NCBI GenBank assembly: GCA_949752795.1
Contig: OX457061.1
Span: 30,012,425-30,076,424 of the forward strand
Length of the DNA: 64,000 nt
Direction: 5' to 3'
DNA from: Hyperoodon ampullatus
Taxonomy: Eukaryota > Chordata > Mammalia > Artiodactyla > Ziphiidae
Below are positions 1-13,039 of the stretch, piece after piece. Made by a program: the position numbers and the translations under genes. Every line of letters begins with the position of its first letter. Position 1 is the first letter of the stretch. The notes beneath the pieces were generated by a model. That model had not been told where the DNA came from, made no database searches, and saw only the letters and a list, made by a program, of their open reading frames with translations.

Positions 1-639
1 AATGAAGTGTCACAGTAAAATTTTATAAGCCAGGATTTCATGCTAGAGATTTTTTCCTCCAAAGAATTAAAAGAATTGATGGTATAAGCACTTTTGTATA
101 TTATTATCTATTATTTCCTATTATACTGATATTTTTGTAGGTGTGAAAAGTATATAAATTGTCTAAACTGTTGTAGTCCAAAGTTGAAAGGGTTTTATTT
201 CACATCAACTTTAGTCAAAGGCATAATTTTAAATCCCTTAGTAACTTAGGTATAGAAGTTTGCTTCATTGTTAATTACTTAGGATTAAAAATCCACAGCA
301 GATGTTAATTTGAAGAAAAGAGAAAGATCTCAAAAAGACTTATCCTGAGAGTGCTTCCAGCTTAGCATAAGGAGGCAGGTGTTAAACATACCCTGACTAC
401 CCGTGCTTTTGGGGACCAGAAAGAGAATGAATAATTTACTTTTATAAATAACTCCAATACATGAGCTTTATCTTCCACTCCCTCTCTCAAGTAATTTCCA
501 CCAGGGCTACGTGTACCAAAACTGCACTGCACTGCCAATCCACAGCCTATGCTCTTCCCTGGTGGGTTGCTATTGAAAACGTGAGAAGGCAAAGTGTAGA
601 TTCAGGATAAAGAGAGAAAAGAAAGGAAGAAAACAAGCA

Positions 640-812
640 TACATTGCACATAGTTTCACCTGTTACCTGATGTTAACAACAAAGTTGCTGTGATCATTCT
701 CATAGATGAGAAAACAGGCTAAGAGAAGTTAATTTACCTCCTCAGTTAAGGTGTAGCAAAATCAGAATTTGAATATGTCTAATGCCAAGGTTCATGATCT
801 TTCAAATACACA
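640..812 (-). repeat. MIR SINE, degraded
   Basis: The stretch follows the antisense MIR pattern: a 'gatgagaaaac' block, a 'gttaatttacct' block, then a block like 'gaatttgaatatgtctaatgcc' leading to 'catgatct'. MIR is an ancient tRNA-derived SINE shared by all mammals. Divergence is high, so the boundaries are approximate. Sequence on both sides (1-640 and 812-1870) is AT-rich, with no feature I can name. Confidence 0.6.
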
Positions 813-1874
813 ACTGTTTCTAAAATATTTTAAAATGTAAAAACTATTTAAAGGAAAAAAAACTTTACACACAAGATTTACTTAAATATGTATGACTTTG
901 AAATGAACTCCTTTTGCCTTCCATTCTCATAAAACTGTAAAATAACAAAAAATACAAAATAAGTATAAACCACCACAAAAACAAAGTTTAGCTCAATAAC
1001 GTCTAATTATGCAGGTAAAGGTGAAATAGTTAATGCTTAGAGCGAGACTCTGAAGAGCAGCATGTTAATGAGAATCTTGTAATGACTCATTTTCCCACCA
1101 CTTTCCTCACTCTTCACCACTATAAAACCTTGTACGGCACGCTATAATGTCATTTTCTCATCACCTGCTGGGTGTACATATTAAGAACACCTCGGTTCTT
1201 TTATTTCATAGCCTATTAAAATACCTCTACTTCATGCTAAAAAGATTGTTTATAGAAGTATAAATAAAATCACCATGCAATGCTTAATATGCAAGCTGTT
1301 GAGATGAGCCCCAAATATGTATGTATGTATTTTTAAACTTACCAAAATAAAAGCACAAAAATTTAACTGAAGGCATTACAGACCTGAGAATGTATCCTGA
1401 GATTGCTCCCCAGAGATCCTCAAATTGCAGTTTGAAAAAGATTGCACTATAGTATATCAAAGATATACTTACATAATTTGTATAGAGGATCATTATTCTC
1501 TAACATAGGCAAGGTTCTTTTCACAGCATTTTTACTAGTACTTCACATCTCTGTTCTACTATACTTTATGTAGGATAAAGCTTCTCCACCTTCCTGAAAG
1601 GTGACAGCTTCAGAACACTCTTCCTGCCTGTTATTTTGGGACTAAGGAAAGCTAGCTGGAATAGCTCTCCCATTTTGGGTCTAATTTTTAATTTCACAAA
1701 GTCCTGTAAAAATGTCAAATGTAATGCATCCTATTTATTATGCCTCTTTCATAATGTGAAATTGATAATATCAAACTGATAAGATGATAGAAAAATTAAA
1801 TTAGACAATGGTACATGTTTGTCCTTTCTTGAAACATATAAGGTACAAAAAACATGTTAAACCCTATTCCCACT

Positions 1875-2460
1875 AGCATATGGAGACAAGGTATGGAAAC
1901 AACCTAAGTGTCCATTGATGGATGAATGGATAAAGAAAATGTGATTCACACACACACTGGAATATTATTCAGCCATGAAAAAGAAGGACAGACATCTTGC
2001 CATTTGCAACAACATGGATGGACTTTGAGGACATTATACTAAGTGAAATAAGTGAGTCAGAAAAACAAATACCATATGATCTCACTTACATGTGGAATCT
2101 AAAACAAAACAAAAAAAACCTAAACTCACAGAGAACAGATTGGTGGTTCCCGGGGTGGGGGATGGGCGAAATGGGTGAAGACGGTCGAAAGGTAAAAACT
2201 TTCAGTTATAAAATAAATAAATAATGGGGATGTAACGTACAGCATGTGATTATAGTTAATACTATATTGTAATTTGAAATTTGATAAGAGATCTTAAAAG
2301 TTATCATAAAAAATTTTTATAACTAAGTATGGCAATGGATGTTAACCAGGCTTACTGTGGTGATCATTTTGCAATATATACAAATATTGACATTATATTG
2401 TATACCTGAAACTAATGTAATATTATATGTCAGTTTCACCTCAATTTTTAAAAAACAAAG
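1875..2460 (+). mobile_element. LINE-1 3' end, old, 5'-truncated
   Basis: The segment opens in the last part of L1 ORF2, with recognisable 'acaacctaagtgtcc' and 'gaatattattcagcc' blocks, and runs through the 3' UTR to 'ttttaaaaaacaaag'. Frame and stop codons are decayed; a short open stretch at 1997-2224 is residual ORF2 tail. The 3' UTR differs from the young L1 copies elsewhere in this window, so this is an older L1M-type subfamily. No clear target-site duplication was found. Confidence 0.85.
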
Positions 2461-4269
2461 CTGGAAAGGCAGTCTAGGACTGGATTGAGAAAAGTCTATT
2501 TGACTTTCAACTGTCCTCTTAACAAATTAATTTGAATGGAAAATTGATGCTAGAAAATCTAATCAGATATCAGGAGAATAAAACTGAAACTCCCTCCTAA
2601 AATATAAAAGGAAAACGGACAAAAATTATTCAAAGTGGCTGTAGCCCCATTTAGAATTTAGAAAATTTAGCACAATTCTAACAAGAGCAATAACCAAAGA
2701 CATAATTAAAATGTTCCTGAATGGGAGAAAAATACTACAAAGGCAGGTAAAAGATGTTCCTGCATTTTAGGCAAAATTGTTGGAAAAGGAACCACACCTA
2801 AAGCTATCTAGGCCTTCTGATTTGCTTTTTATTACAAAGGCACCGTCTCTAACTAAACTGGAAGTCTGATAAATTCAAACTTGAATTCATGGTGTGAAAA
2901 TCGTCAATTTACTAACTATTTAACTCCAGGCACATTAAATAGCCTACACTTTTTGGTGCCTCCCGCTCTGTCTAAACTACAGACAATGACAACAAACCTA
3001 ACTCAGTAACCCGGGATGGAAATAAGGTTCCGCTTAGGTTCTTAAGCCTTAGAGAGAGTCTGGGTAACAGAGCATCAGAATCAACAAGTCACTTTCAGGA
3101 GCCTCTCATCCTTTCACGCCTGCCTCAGGCACTCCTTCCCTCCTGAACCTATCCGCTCAAGTCTTGCTGACAAACCTGATTCTCCCACTTTTGCCTGCTC
3201 TTTTGGTGTTTAATGGCATGCTCTTGTAGGTAGATCATTTGCCAGTATTTCTACAGGACAATTTTTCCCCAATACTAGCTTTTTTTTCCCCCAAAGGCCT
3301 GTTCCTACCTCACTTCCAGGTCCAGCCTGTCTCTAGAACTACAGCCCAGGCTAAGCCTTGCATCCTCTGCTTGTCTGGGAAGGAAATTTGGACCTTTAGA
3401 ATATTTTTAAGTAAAAATATTTTTAAGTAAAAATATTCTAATAAGGAATTCGACTCATAAATGCTTTCTTTCTCTAAAAGAACATCCAAACTTTGGGAGA
3501 ATAATGCCAACTAATCTAGTTATTGCAGAATCCCTTAAAGCAATGATGCTCTCCAACATGTCACAGAGAACATTATCAAATAATCCAGATAAAAAGGCTT
3601 GTTGCACATTAAGTTTATAAATGTAGCAACTACCACAATGGAAGAATTTCTTAGCACTGAATCTTTCAGGTGACCACAACAAATTAACGTGCTGGTGCAA
3701 AGACCTGTTTTAGCCTTGTGCAGGTTGTGACAGATTCCACTGAAATTGCAATTAGCAGTCTTCATGTTTTTACATTTTTTTTTCCTGTGAACACACGCTC
3801 AGAGATATTTCAGTTCTAGTTTTTAGCTTCTCACCCAAATTATCATTCTTAATACAAATTCCTGTTTGCACCTGAAAGCACTCCATTTCAACTGGTGTTT
3901 TCTTACAGCATGTATATATTATTTAATATTAAAATGTTTCAAAGTGAGCTTATTAAAACCCGCACCATCTTTTTGGTTGGTATGACTCAGAAAATACAGT
4001 GAGAAGGCAGCAATTATTTGGAGAGGGAGAGGCATCAGTTCGTAGATCACTTTTGTTAGAAAACATGGTGGGGGAAGTTATATGTTGAACACTTCTGCTA
4101 TTTGCCATTTCCCAAGAAAGCGAAAAATGCCCCAAACCACATATAGCTTTTCCATTCTACATGCATATGAAACAAAATTAGAAAGTACTAACAGTAGTGC
4201 AGGACTTTTAGAATTACACTTGGATATTCTCTCATTTTCAAACTTTAAATTACATCATTAAACTTATTT
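2461..4269. other. Unassigned AT-rich sequence
   Basis: No gene, RNA or named repeat was recognised. The only local structure is a short tandem AT repeat near 3400-3437, in which a 16-bp unit (about 'atttttaagtaaaaat') occurs twice. The small ORFs on both strands here have no recognisable similarity and are probably chance. Confidence 0.5.
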
Positions 4270-4274
4270 TAACT

Positions 4275-4766
4275 ATTTTTTTATGATTTTGTTTTTTTTT
4301 AATTTTATTTTTATACAGCAGGTTATTAGTTACTATTTTATACATATTAGTGTATATATGTCAATCCCAATCTTCCAATTCATCCCACTACCACCTCCCC
4401 ACGCCCAGCTTTCCCCCCTTGGTGTCCATATGTTTGTCCTGTACATCTGTATCTCTATTTCTGCCTTGCAAACTGGTTCCTCTGTACCATTTTTCTAGAT
4501 TCCACATAACTGTATAACTGTTCCCAGTTTGTGAGTCACCCACCCAGCAGTTGTGGGATTTGATTTTTATTGTGATTGTGCCCCTCCTACCATCTCATCG
4601 TGGCTTCTCCTTTGTCTTTGGATGTGGGGTATCTTTCTTGGTGAGTTCCAGTGTCTTCCTGTAGATGACTGTTCAGTAGTTAGCTGTGATTCTGGTGCTC
4701 TTGCAAGAGGGAGTGAGTGCACGTCCTTCTACTCCGCCATCTTGCAACTATTTTTTATTTATTCTA
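4275..4766 (-). mobile_element. LINE-1 with large internal deletion (3' UTR joined to 5' UTR)
   Basis: Read on the minus strand, the right part (about 4766 back to 4510) begins 'caagatggcggagtagaag', the start of a cetartiodactyl L1 5' UTR. The left part (about 4506 back to 4290) is the 3' UTR of the same kind of L1, with the antisense 'atacagcaggtt' and 'tgtcaatcccaat' blocks. The roughly 6 kb of ORF1 and ORF2 that should lie between is missing. The join falls near 4507. The copy therefore keeps both ends of an L1 but no coding capacity. Confidence 0.75.
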
Positions 4767-4769
4767 AGT

Positions 4770-7700
4770 TATAAGAAAAATGGATGTGCAGGGCAGAAGA
4801 AACTCAATTTATATTTTATATCTAAACATTAAAAAGAAAATTAGTCCTCCCCCCTCCCCACCCACACTCCTATTTCTAGAATAATGCCTTTGGACCACTT
4901 CTGTTTCAGTCTTTCCTAAATAATATTAGCAATTCCCTTTCCATTGTGTCAGTATCATAAAGTTTCAAGGTTCTATTTGAGCAGGTTTCTTTTTGATCTA
5001 CAAGATATGGAAGTGACCTTTCTATTTAATTGGTTTAAGAAGAAATTCCATCATGCATTCTACTTATTTGCATCCTCAATTAAATATTGTAATCCACCTA
5101 TCATTGTTGTATAGTGGACTTCTCACAAGCTATACAAGGCAAATCAACTTTAGCCTATGACAAGACTCAATTGAATGATACAGTACTGGTTCACACTTGT
5201 TTTTCTCTCATTGGTGATATTCTTTTATGTCACTCTTATTGTAAACATAGAACATTAGTTTGTCTCTGAGGCCATTCAATTATTTTTACAAAAGAATTCA
5301 AGGCAGTGTTTCATGTCAAGTTTTCTGCGGCTTTCCATACATCTAGTTATTTAAGGTTCAACAACGAATAGCATAGCTTCTGTATACTTTGAACTCTGTT
5401 TAGACAATATTGAATCAATTTTGCCATGGTCCGCTGACCTGCCTCACTGCCCTCTGGGTAGAAGGAAAGAAAATTATATCCTGAGGGAGGAACACAACTC
5501 TGTAGGTCCCAGCTGTCTTAGAAAGGCTTTCTTGGTCAAAACACAAATGTGCATTTTTTCCTTATTTATGATTGCTTCTAGGAGAATACTACATATGTTT
5601 ACTTTCTTTCTTCCTATATAAAATTTTGAAAGATTACATAAAAGATTTGGAAGGTATTGTGCAAAACATGAAATCACAGAGGATAGTGGTATTTATGAGT
5701 GTTTTTTATATTCAAATAATTCATCCATAATATTGATAAGTATATATATTGTTATGTAGTATACTTCATGTTTTAAAAATAATGTTTATGTGGATAACAT
5801 TGTTAAGAAACTAGAAACCACCGTAGTTTGTATCTGACCTGGATGCTGGGACACAAAGGAAGTTATGTAAAGAAAATTGATTCAACTCAGAAGAAGCCTA
5901 GTGAATAATATGTAACTTCCCTGCTTGAATTATCCATGACTCTATTTTGTTTCCCAATCAGCCACATCTGAGCTGATCATACACATTTATATCAATTTAT
6001 TAGCCATCCATCTAAAAATGAAAGTAAGATTCTAAGAGTAATGAAAGCGTATAGTGAGGATGTCCAAGAAATAAATAACCACCTATATATGTGTAAGCAC
6101 TAGGCTGTCAGACACTTCTAATAGGTAAAGTAAATAAATTACCCCCCAAAATCACTTAACAGTATATAGTGTATAACATGATTCTGCAACATAAAATAAA
6201 GGAATAAATTACTTAAAATGTAGAGAAAATACACTTTAAAACTTTTAAAGCAATAAGTCAAGAAAATCAGGAATTAGGTGCTTCCTTTTCTCTCAATATT
6301 TATGAAACAAAATACACTTTATGAAATAAGAAAGATATGATTAAATGAAAGAAGAGCCTGGAATAAAATTGTGCTGAGAAGCAAACAAATAAAAATAAAC
6401 TGCATGAGATAAGAAAAAATATGATCCTAAAAAGCAAATAAAATTAAAATTTACATTAGAAACTGTTAAGCTCAGTCTGAAAAACCAAATCAATATTATG
6501 GAAAATGTACTCTTTTAGTTACTGAAAAAAAAAAAAAGGACATAAAAAGAGAAAAATAAGTAATTGAAAATAACAGAGTTTAGCCAAAAGGGGCCTAATA
6601 CTCTTCCTAAAGAAGTGTCAGGAACAAATTTCCTAGAAAATAAAGATGTAAGGGAAGAATATTTTTCTGAAGTGAATAAAGGCTTGAGCTTAAAAGGTTT
6701 CACTGAGTGTTTAATGTTTAATGTATCTATAAATAATATATAAATATATAAATTAAATATAAGTAAGGTATAAACATATGTATTTTTTAAGTGTAAATAA
6801 AGAACTTCATTAGCATTTTGGCAAAAATGTCTTATGAAGGAAAAATCTCCGACTGGCCTTTATATCTCCTTCACAATATTATATATCAAAAGATACTTAA
6901 ATAGAATCTACATGGAAAAAAGTTGTAACAGATGAATCCTACATTCAGTCAAATTGATAACCATTTGAGAAAGCAATTAAAATTGCATATAGTCCAAATT
7001 GTATTCCAGTGGTGCCTAACTTAAATGCTTTTCCTTCTAATTTTTTTATTTGTTTGACAAACTACCTGAAAAGAATTCAAATTAGGTTAGGCTTACAAAG
7101 CGCAGTTGAGTTCCATAAAACAAAGAAGTTATACAGCACAGTGATGTTTACTATGTACATTTCCACTAGAAGTCTACATTCTAATTTTTAAGTGGTCACA
7201 AATCTGTATTTCATGCAACATAAAATTTCTTTATAATAATAGCTTATTATAATTATGGTACCTTAAATTTATTGGGGCTCTAAATTTTATTAGAAGTATT
7301 AAAATAAAATTAGAAACAATTTAGCTCCCAATTTACTGACATACTATTGAAGAAAAAGTCAGCTCCACAGGCCAAATTAACTCTATGTGTGCATTTAAAC
7401 ATTAAGTGCATGCTGTTCAGATTGGTGCAATCTAGATTTATGATCAAGATTTCTATGCCAAGAATTTGAGGACAGGCTGACTTAGCCTGACATAAACAAC
7501 TCTGGTGTATTGCTAAGGTAACATTCAGAATTGCAGGAATAGTGTGGACAGAGGTAAGATTCAGATATTGCTAGCTAAGAGTTTATAAGTAACCATCATG
7601 TATAGCCAGGCAAACATATTCACATTTCACCTTGCATTCATAGGTCATAGAATAGTTTGTGCAAGTTTTATTGGCCTTTGCAACCTCATAAAGAGATGGA

Positions 7701-8440
7701 CAAGTTTTGACTATATCCGGTCAAAACTATTTTCTCTTTACAAAAATATGTAGTTCACTACTGAAAACACATATAAGACAATAAAAATCACTCACAATGT
7801 TATTACCCAGTTATAACCAATTCACATTGTCATGTATACACTTTTGGTATTTCTTTCTGTAAGTATGGAATATATACTCTTTTTAAAAAGGTGCATATTT
7901 TTACAACTTTTTCTTGAACAACCTATGTTGTTTGCAAATGTTTTCATGTTCTTTTACTATAAAATGTTAAATTATGTGTATTACTTAATGCATTCATAAT
8001 TATAGTACACGTTTTTATATGATATCTCAATACTTACGTGTGTTACATGTATACATATATGCTATAACTATGAAGGAATGCATTTACATTCAGATGGCAA
8101 ATAATTATGGAAATTGTTCATGATATTTTGTAAAAGGGAAGAAAATGTACAAAAATGTGCCTTTAAAAAAATAAATTGTATACATATACTATATATATAT
8201 ATGTATAGTGTATACGTTTGTGTGTGTATAAAATAGAAAAATAGATATTTTTAGCCAATCTAATAATTGTGGGTCTCTGATTGTTTCCAGATCTTGTTGT
8301 AAGTAACCTTGTGATGAACATCATTATAGTTAAATATTTGCACACATCCTTATATATTTCTGTTTTTTCAATGCCTGTTACATGACACAGGTATCTAGTA
8401 AATGTTTGTTAAATAATTTTCAAAGCATTTATAAATTTAA
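4770..8440. other. Unassigned AT-rich sequence
   Basis: No gene or well-defined repeat was recognised. There are short A-runs (6525-6537) and a TA/TG-rich stretch (8183-8230). About 7790-8050 may be a very old L1-type fragment, but I could not establish this. Small ORFs here carry no recognisable domain. Confidence 0.45.
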
Positions 8441-8444
8441 TTGC

Positions 8445-9060
8445 AAACATATAATTCTGCCTTTGATAAGACCTTTCCAACACTGAAAATATGTTAAATG
8501 TGACAGTAAATTTTACTACTTCGATTTTTGCTATGGCCTTGCAACATGTCTCTGTCCTTTGTCTATTTCTTCATGAGTCCATTGTTCACACTACTTCCAG
8601 TATTCTTCTAAAATGAAGGATGGTCCAATTACGTCTTTCTTTTAAAACTATATGTATTCCCTGTTATCCACAAACTAAGTATCCAAGCACAGTGATATTG
8701 TAACCGTGGTCTCTGCTTCAGGTTCAGTCTCCACCACACAACTCCTTCACCCCAGGTCCTTCGCTGCAGCCATAAGGTGATAGGCATGTTCATTCATGCC
8801 CCAGCCCTCGTGCAGCTCTTCTTCCTGATGAACTCTCATTCTTCGAAGCCCAACTTACGCATGACTTGCTTTGTCATGATTTTCTTCCTGCTTCTAGGAT
8901 TTTGAACATTCTTCTAGTATAGCCCTTTTGACTCTGAACTGTATTTATATTTTTAAATCCCAAAATTAGACCATAAACTACTTGAGTTCAAGGATAATAT
9001 TTTCATCTATGTTTTCCTAGCACCTTAGTACAATTTGTGAATAATCCATTTTCTTTAGTA
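8445..9060 (+). repeat. LINE-2 (L2) remnant
   Basis: The order of blocks matches the 3' third of the ancient L2 element in sense orientation: pyrimidine-rich 'cttcattcatgcccc'-like text, 'ctcgtgcagctcttcttcc', and a terminal 'ctagcaccttagtac' that corresponds to the L2 3' end. It is heavily mutated with no open frame. The call is by pattern and the limits are approximate. Confidence 0.5.
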
Positions 9061-9177
9061 TGGGTTTAGAATAAAGAGAGTAACTACAATGCTTCACATA
9101 CTTCTAAACATTTTTAGAACCTAACTTTTTATCAGAGCAATTAAATACTATTACACTTTAAAGATTAGAACTGTTAG

Positions 9178-10017
9178 AAAGATAGATCAATGGGACAGGA
9201 TAGAAAGCCCAGAGATAAACCCACGCACATATGGTCACCTTATCTTTGATAAAGGAGGCAGGAATGTACAGTGGAGAAAGGACAGCCTCTTCAATAAGTG
9301 GTGCTGGGAAAACTGGACAGGAACATGTAAAAGTATGAGATTAGATCACTCCCTAACACCATAAACAAAAATAAGCTCAAAATGGATTAAAGACCTAAAT
9401 GTAAGGCCAGAAACTATCAAACTCTTAGAGGAAAACATAGGCAGAATACTCTATGACATAAATCACAGCAAGATCCTTTTGGACCCACCTCCTAGAGAAA
9501 CGGAAATAAAAACAAAAATAAACAAATGGCACCTAATGAAACTTCAAAGATTTTGCACAGCAAAGGAAACCATAAACAAGACCAAAAGACAACCCTCAGA
9601 ATGGGAGAAAATATTTGCAAATGAAGCAACTGACAAAGGTTTAATCTCCAAAATTTATAAGCAGCTCATGCAGCTCAATAGCAAAAAAAAAAAACAACCC
9701 AATCCAAAAATGGTCAGAAGACCTAAATAGACATTTCTCCAAAGAAGATATACAGACTGCCAACAAACACATGAAAGAATGCTCAACATCATTAATCATC
9801 AGAGAAATGCAAATCAAAACTACAATAGGGCTTCCCTGGTGGCGCAGTGGTTGAGAGTCCGCCTGCCGATGCAGGGGACACGGGTTCGTGCCCCGGTCTG
9901 GGAGGATCCCACATGCCGCGGAGCGGCTTGGCCCATGAGCCATGGCCATTGAGCCTGCGTGTCCGGAGCCTGTGCTCCGCAACGGGAGAGGCCACAACAG
10001 TGAGAGGCCCACATACC

Positions 10018-10054
<37 letters not shown>

Positions 10055-10930
10055 ACAATGAGATATCATCTCACACCAGTCAGAATGGCCATCATCAAAA
10101 AATCTACAAACAATAAATTCTGGAGAGGGTGTGGAGAAAAGAGAACACTCTTGCACTGCTGGTGGGAATGTGAATTGGTACAGCCTCTATGGAGAACAGT
10201 ATGGAGGTTCCTTAAAAAACTACAAATAGAACTACCATATGACCCAGCAATCCCACTGCTAGGCATATACCCTAAGAAAACCATAATTCAAAAAGAGACA
10301 TGTACCAAAATGTTCATTGCAGCTCTATTCACAATAGCCCAGAGATGGAAACAACCTAAGTGTCCATCATCGGATGAATGGATAAAGAAGATGTGGCACA
10401 TATATACAATGGAATATTACTCAGCCATAAAAAGAAATGAAATTGAGCTATTTGTAATGAGGTGGATAGACCTAGAGTCTGTCATACAGAGTGAAGTAAG
10501 TCAGAAAGAGAAAGACAAACACCGTATGCTAACACATATATATGGAATTTAAGAAAAAAAAATGTCATGAAGAACCTAGGGGTAAAACAGGAATAAAGAC
10601 ACAGACCTACTTGAGAATGGACTTGAGGATATGGGGAGGGGGAAGGGTAAGCTGTGACAAAGTGAGAGAGAGGCATGGACATATATACACTACCAAACGT
10701 AAGGTAGATAGCTAGTGGGAAGCAGCCGCATAGCACAGGGAGATCAGCTCAGTGCTTTGTGACCACCTAGAGGGGTGGGATAGGGAGGGTGGGAGGGAGG
10801 GAGACGCAAGAGGGAAGGGATATGGGAACAGATGTATATGTATAACTGATTCACTTTGTTATAAAGCAGAAACTAATTAAAAAAAAACTATCATGACACA
10901 GCCACCTATTAACTCCAAAAAAAAAAAAAA
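9178..10930 (+). mobile_element. Young 5'-truncated LINE-1 with TSD, internal SINE and 3' transduction
   Basis: A 17-bp direct repeat, 'aagattagaactgttag', stands at 9161-9177 and again at 10931-10947 and marks the insertion precisely. The insert starts within L1 ORF2 and is closely similar to 35275-36737 of the full-length L1 in this window. The ORF2 end (stop at 10550-10552) carries the C-terminal C-x3-C-x7-H-x4-C motif, and the 3' UTR runs to about 10878. A CHR SINE (9828-10052) interrupts ORF2. After a first A-run (10879-10887), 29 non-L1 bases follow (10888-10916), then a second A-run. This is the signature of 3' transduction. Not coding-competent. Confidence 0.93.
9828..10052 (+). mobile_element. 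CHR-type SINE (young short form)
   Basis: This is a tRNA-derived SINE starting 'gggcttccctggtgg'. The pol III A-box is 'tggcgcagtgg' and the B-box region is 'ggttcgtgcc'. The body is about 190 bp and ends 'accgc', followed by a pure A-tail of about 33. The TSD 'aaaactacaat' flanks it at 9816-9826 and 10049-10059. It sits inside L1 ORF2, so it is younger than that L1. The long uninterrupted tail suggests recent insertion. Confidence 0.96.
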
Positions 10931-10947
10931 AAGATTAGAACTGTTAG

Positions 10948-12658
10948 TCACTAGACTTTGGTGTTTACGAAGTCCATTTTTGGCAAAGATAAACAAGACA
11001 CCACGAATACCTATAGCTCACCTATCTCTAGTCTCAAATAAAATGAATTCAAAATGTGGCCTCTATAATACGGTTTCCTTTTTCCTTTGCTCAAACTCTG
11101 TACTCCTCTTTGTGTGAATAGGGGATAAGCCCATAAACAAACAAATGAAATCCCACAATATTTCAGAAATATGGCTCATAATAACCTCAGAGTGTCCTAA
11201 GGGAAAAAAAATAAAATTTTTCCACGGTAGCATAGTTTATGTAGATTAGGGTTATTCAGTGCACTGTCTTGTCATGATATAACTTATCTATAGATAGTTT
11301 TTACTCTTGTCCTCCAGATTAATCACTTAAATGAGCTTTCCTGATCCATAAAAATTACTAGTAACCTTTTCATATCTGAATTTTCTCACCCCAGCCTACC
11401 TGGGACTCAGGTCAAGTTGAACTTTAAATAACAGTGCTGAATACGTTTTATGGCCTGCTCAACATCAGACAGCAGAAACATTTATATTATGTGTGAAAAC
11501 ATTTGACATGGCTATAAATTGCTGCTGGTTTTGGCATACTGGGGTCAGTACAAGATAGGTGTTCAGGAGGGCACAGGAAGTGGGGCAGAGCCTAGAAAAA
11601 CTGACCCTGAAATAGGCTGATTTTTGAGAAGGCATTAGGGTGCACAGCCCTTATTCTGTCACCTGCAGATGCCAATTAGGCAGTTATGGGCACAGCAAGG
11701 GAAACCCAGATATGACAGAACCCCTGGAGTCACAAGAGTAATATGGAAGCTTCTCATCAGAAAAGTACCAGGTAGCATTTTGTAAAAATCATTGCTGGGT
11801 TTAACTAAAGACAAGACACCTCTGAGGGCTTTTTTTAGCTGTTTGCCTTCTTTCTACACACACACACACACACACACACACTCTCTCTCTCTTTCTTTCT
11901 CTCTCTCTCTCTCTCTCTCTCTCCAATGCCTAACAGAACAATTTATCCAACTTCTCTGAGCATGTAGACAGTCTCCTCCCAAATCTTGTCCCTGTAAGAT
12001 ACATAAAAACTTTTTCCAAATCCTTGGTGTCTTGGACTCAGCCCTCTTATTTTTCCCTAAAGTTTTTTACTTTAATAAACATCTTGTTAAGTATAACATA
12101 GTAAAGAAGGGAGAACAAATCATGAGAATATAGCTTAATCAGAGTGAACACATCTACCCAGAGGCTGGGGACTGTGTCAGCTCCCGGATACCTGTTCAGG
12201 AGGGGAAACATTATTGTAAAGGGAGGTAGTCCTGGGCATTTACAGAACACCATTCTCAGGAAAGCAGAACATGAATAGCAAATAAGAAGGAAACTCAGTC
12301 CCAGGAACTGGGCCAAGGAGGAAGTGAATAAGGAGGGTCACAACTCAGAGTCTAAGGGACAACAGGGTTTATCACTAATCTACTAGGTATTCTGGTTGCC
12401 AGTGAAGCCTAAGGATTAAAACCAAGGGAAATCAATTCTAGCAGTTGTTGGGGAGTAAGAGAGTGGGCAGTGGTGGAGAAAGAAGTTTCTGGGAAGTGGG
12501 GATTGAGGCAACAGAGGAGCAAAGAGGGAGGGAAGTGCTGAAATGAATTATGAATTACAGAAGGCATCAAACAACAAGCTTTCTCCATTTTTTCCCACAC
12601 TGGTCCAACTGCCAGTCTAGTACGGACATAATAAAAAGATTTAAACACTTTCATTTAC
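10948..12658. other. Unassigned sequence with one microsatellite
   Basis: No gene or named interspersed repeat was recognised. The stretch contains the CA/CT microsatellite at 11855-11922. The ORFs at 12047-12316 and 12409-12654 (minus) show no known domain or codon pattern and are not called as genes. Confidence 0.45.
11855..11922. repeat. Compound (CA)n(CT)n microsatellite
   Basis: About 14 CA repeats are followed directly by a CT-rich run with a short 'ctttctttct' interruption, then more CT. Likely length-polymorphic. Confidence 0.95.
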
Positions 12659-13000
12659 TTTTTCCCCCAGTTTTTTTGAGATATAATTAACATATAACTT
12701 GTGTAAGTTTAAGGTGTACACGTGATTTGATATATGTCCATATTGCAAAAATGATGATCACAATAAGGTTAATTAACACATCTATCATCTCACATAATTA
12801 CCATTTGTGCTCTGGTATGTGTATGTGTATGTGTGTATGTGTGTGTGTGTGTGTGTGTGTGGTGGGAACACTTAACATCTACTCTCTTAGCAGCTTTCAA
12901 ATACAAAATACGATGTTAACTACTGCCATCATGTAATATATTACATCCCCAGAACTTATTCATCTTATAACTGGAAATTTGTACTCTTTGAACAACATCT
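12659..13000 (-). mobile_element. LINE-1 3' end, old, antisense
   Basis: The antisense L1M 3'-end pattern is clear: 'gagatataattaacatataac', 'gatttgatatatgtcc', then 'ccccagaacttattcatctt' and 'aactggaaatttgtac'. A (TG)n tract at 12817-12861 has expanded inside it. The L1 match stops near 13000, where the GC-rich tandem array begins. The array therefore probably arose or inserted within this L1 fragment. Confidence 0.8.
12817..12861. repeat. (TG)n microsatellite with TATG interruptions
   Basis: Alternating TG repeats with 'tatg' interruptions on the left and a pure TG run on the right, embedded in the antisense L1 fragment. Confidence 0.95.
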
Positions 13001-13039
13001 CATGACATTTGGGGAAGCAATCTCCTCTTCCAGTTTTAC

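Noticed and set aside
9641..10156. 171-codon minus-strand ORF
   Set aside because: It crosses the antisense of a SINE and its poly-A tail (giving a poly-Phe run) plus antisense L1. Artefact.
11855..11922. Possible regulatory Z-DNA or GAGA-type element
   Set aside because: A simple CA/CT microsatellite explains it; no nearby gene or promoter evidence.
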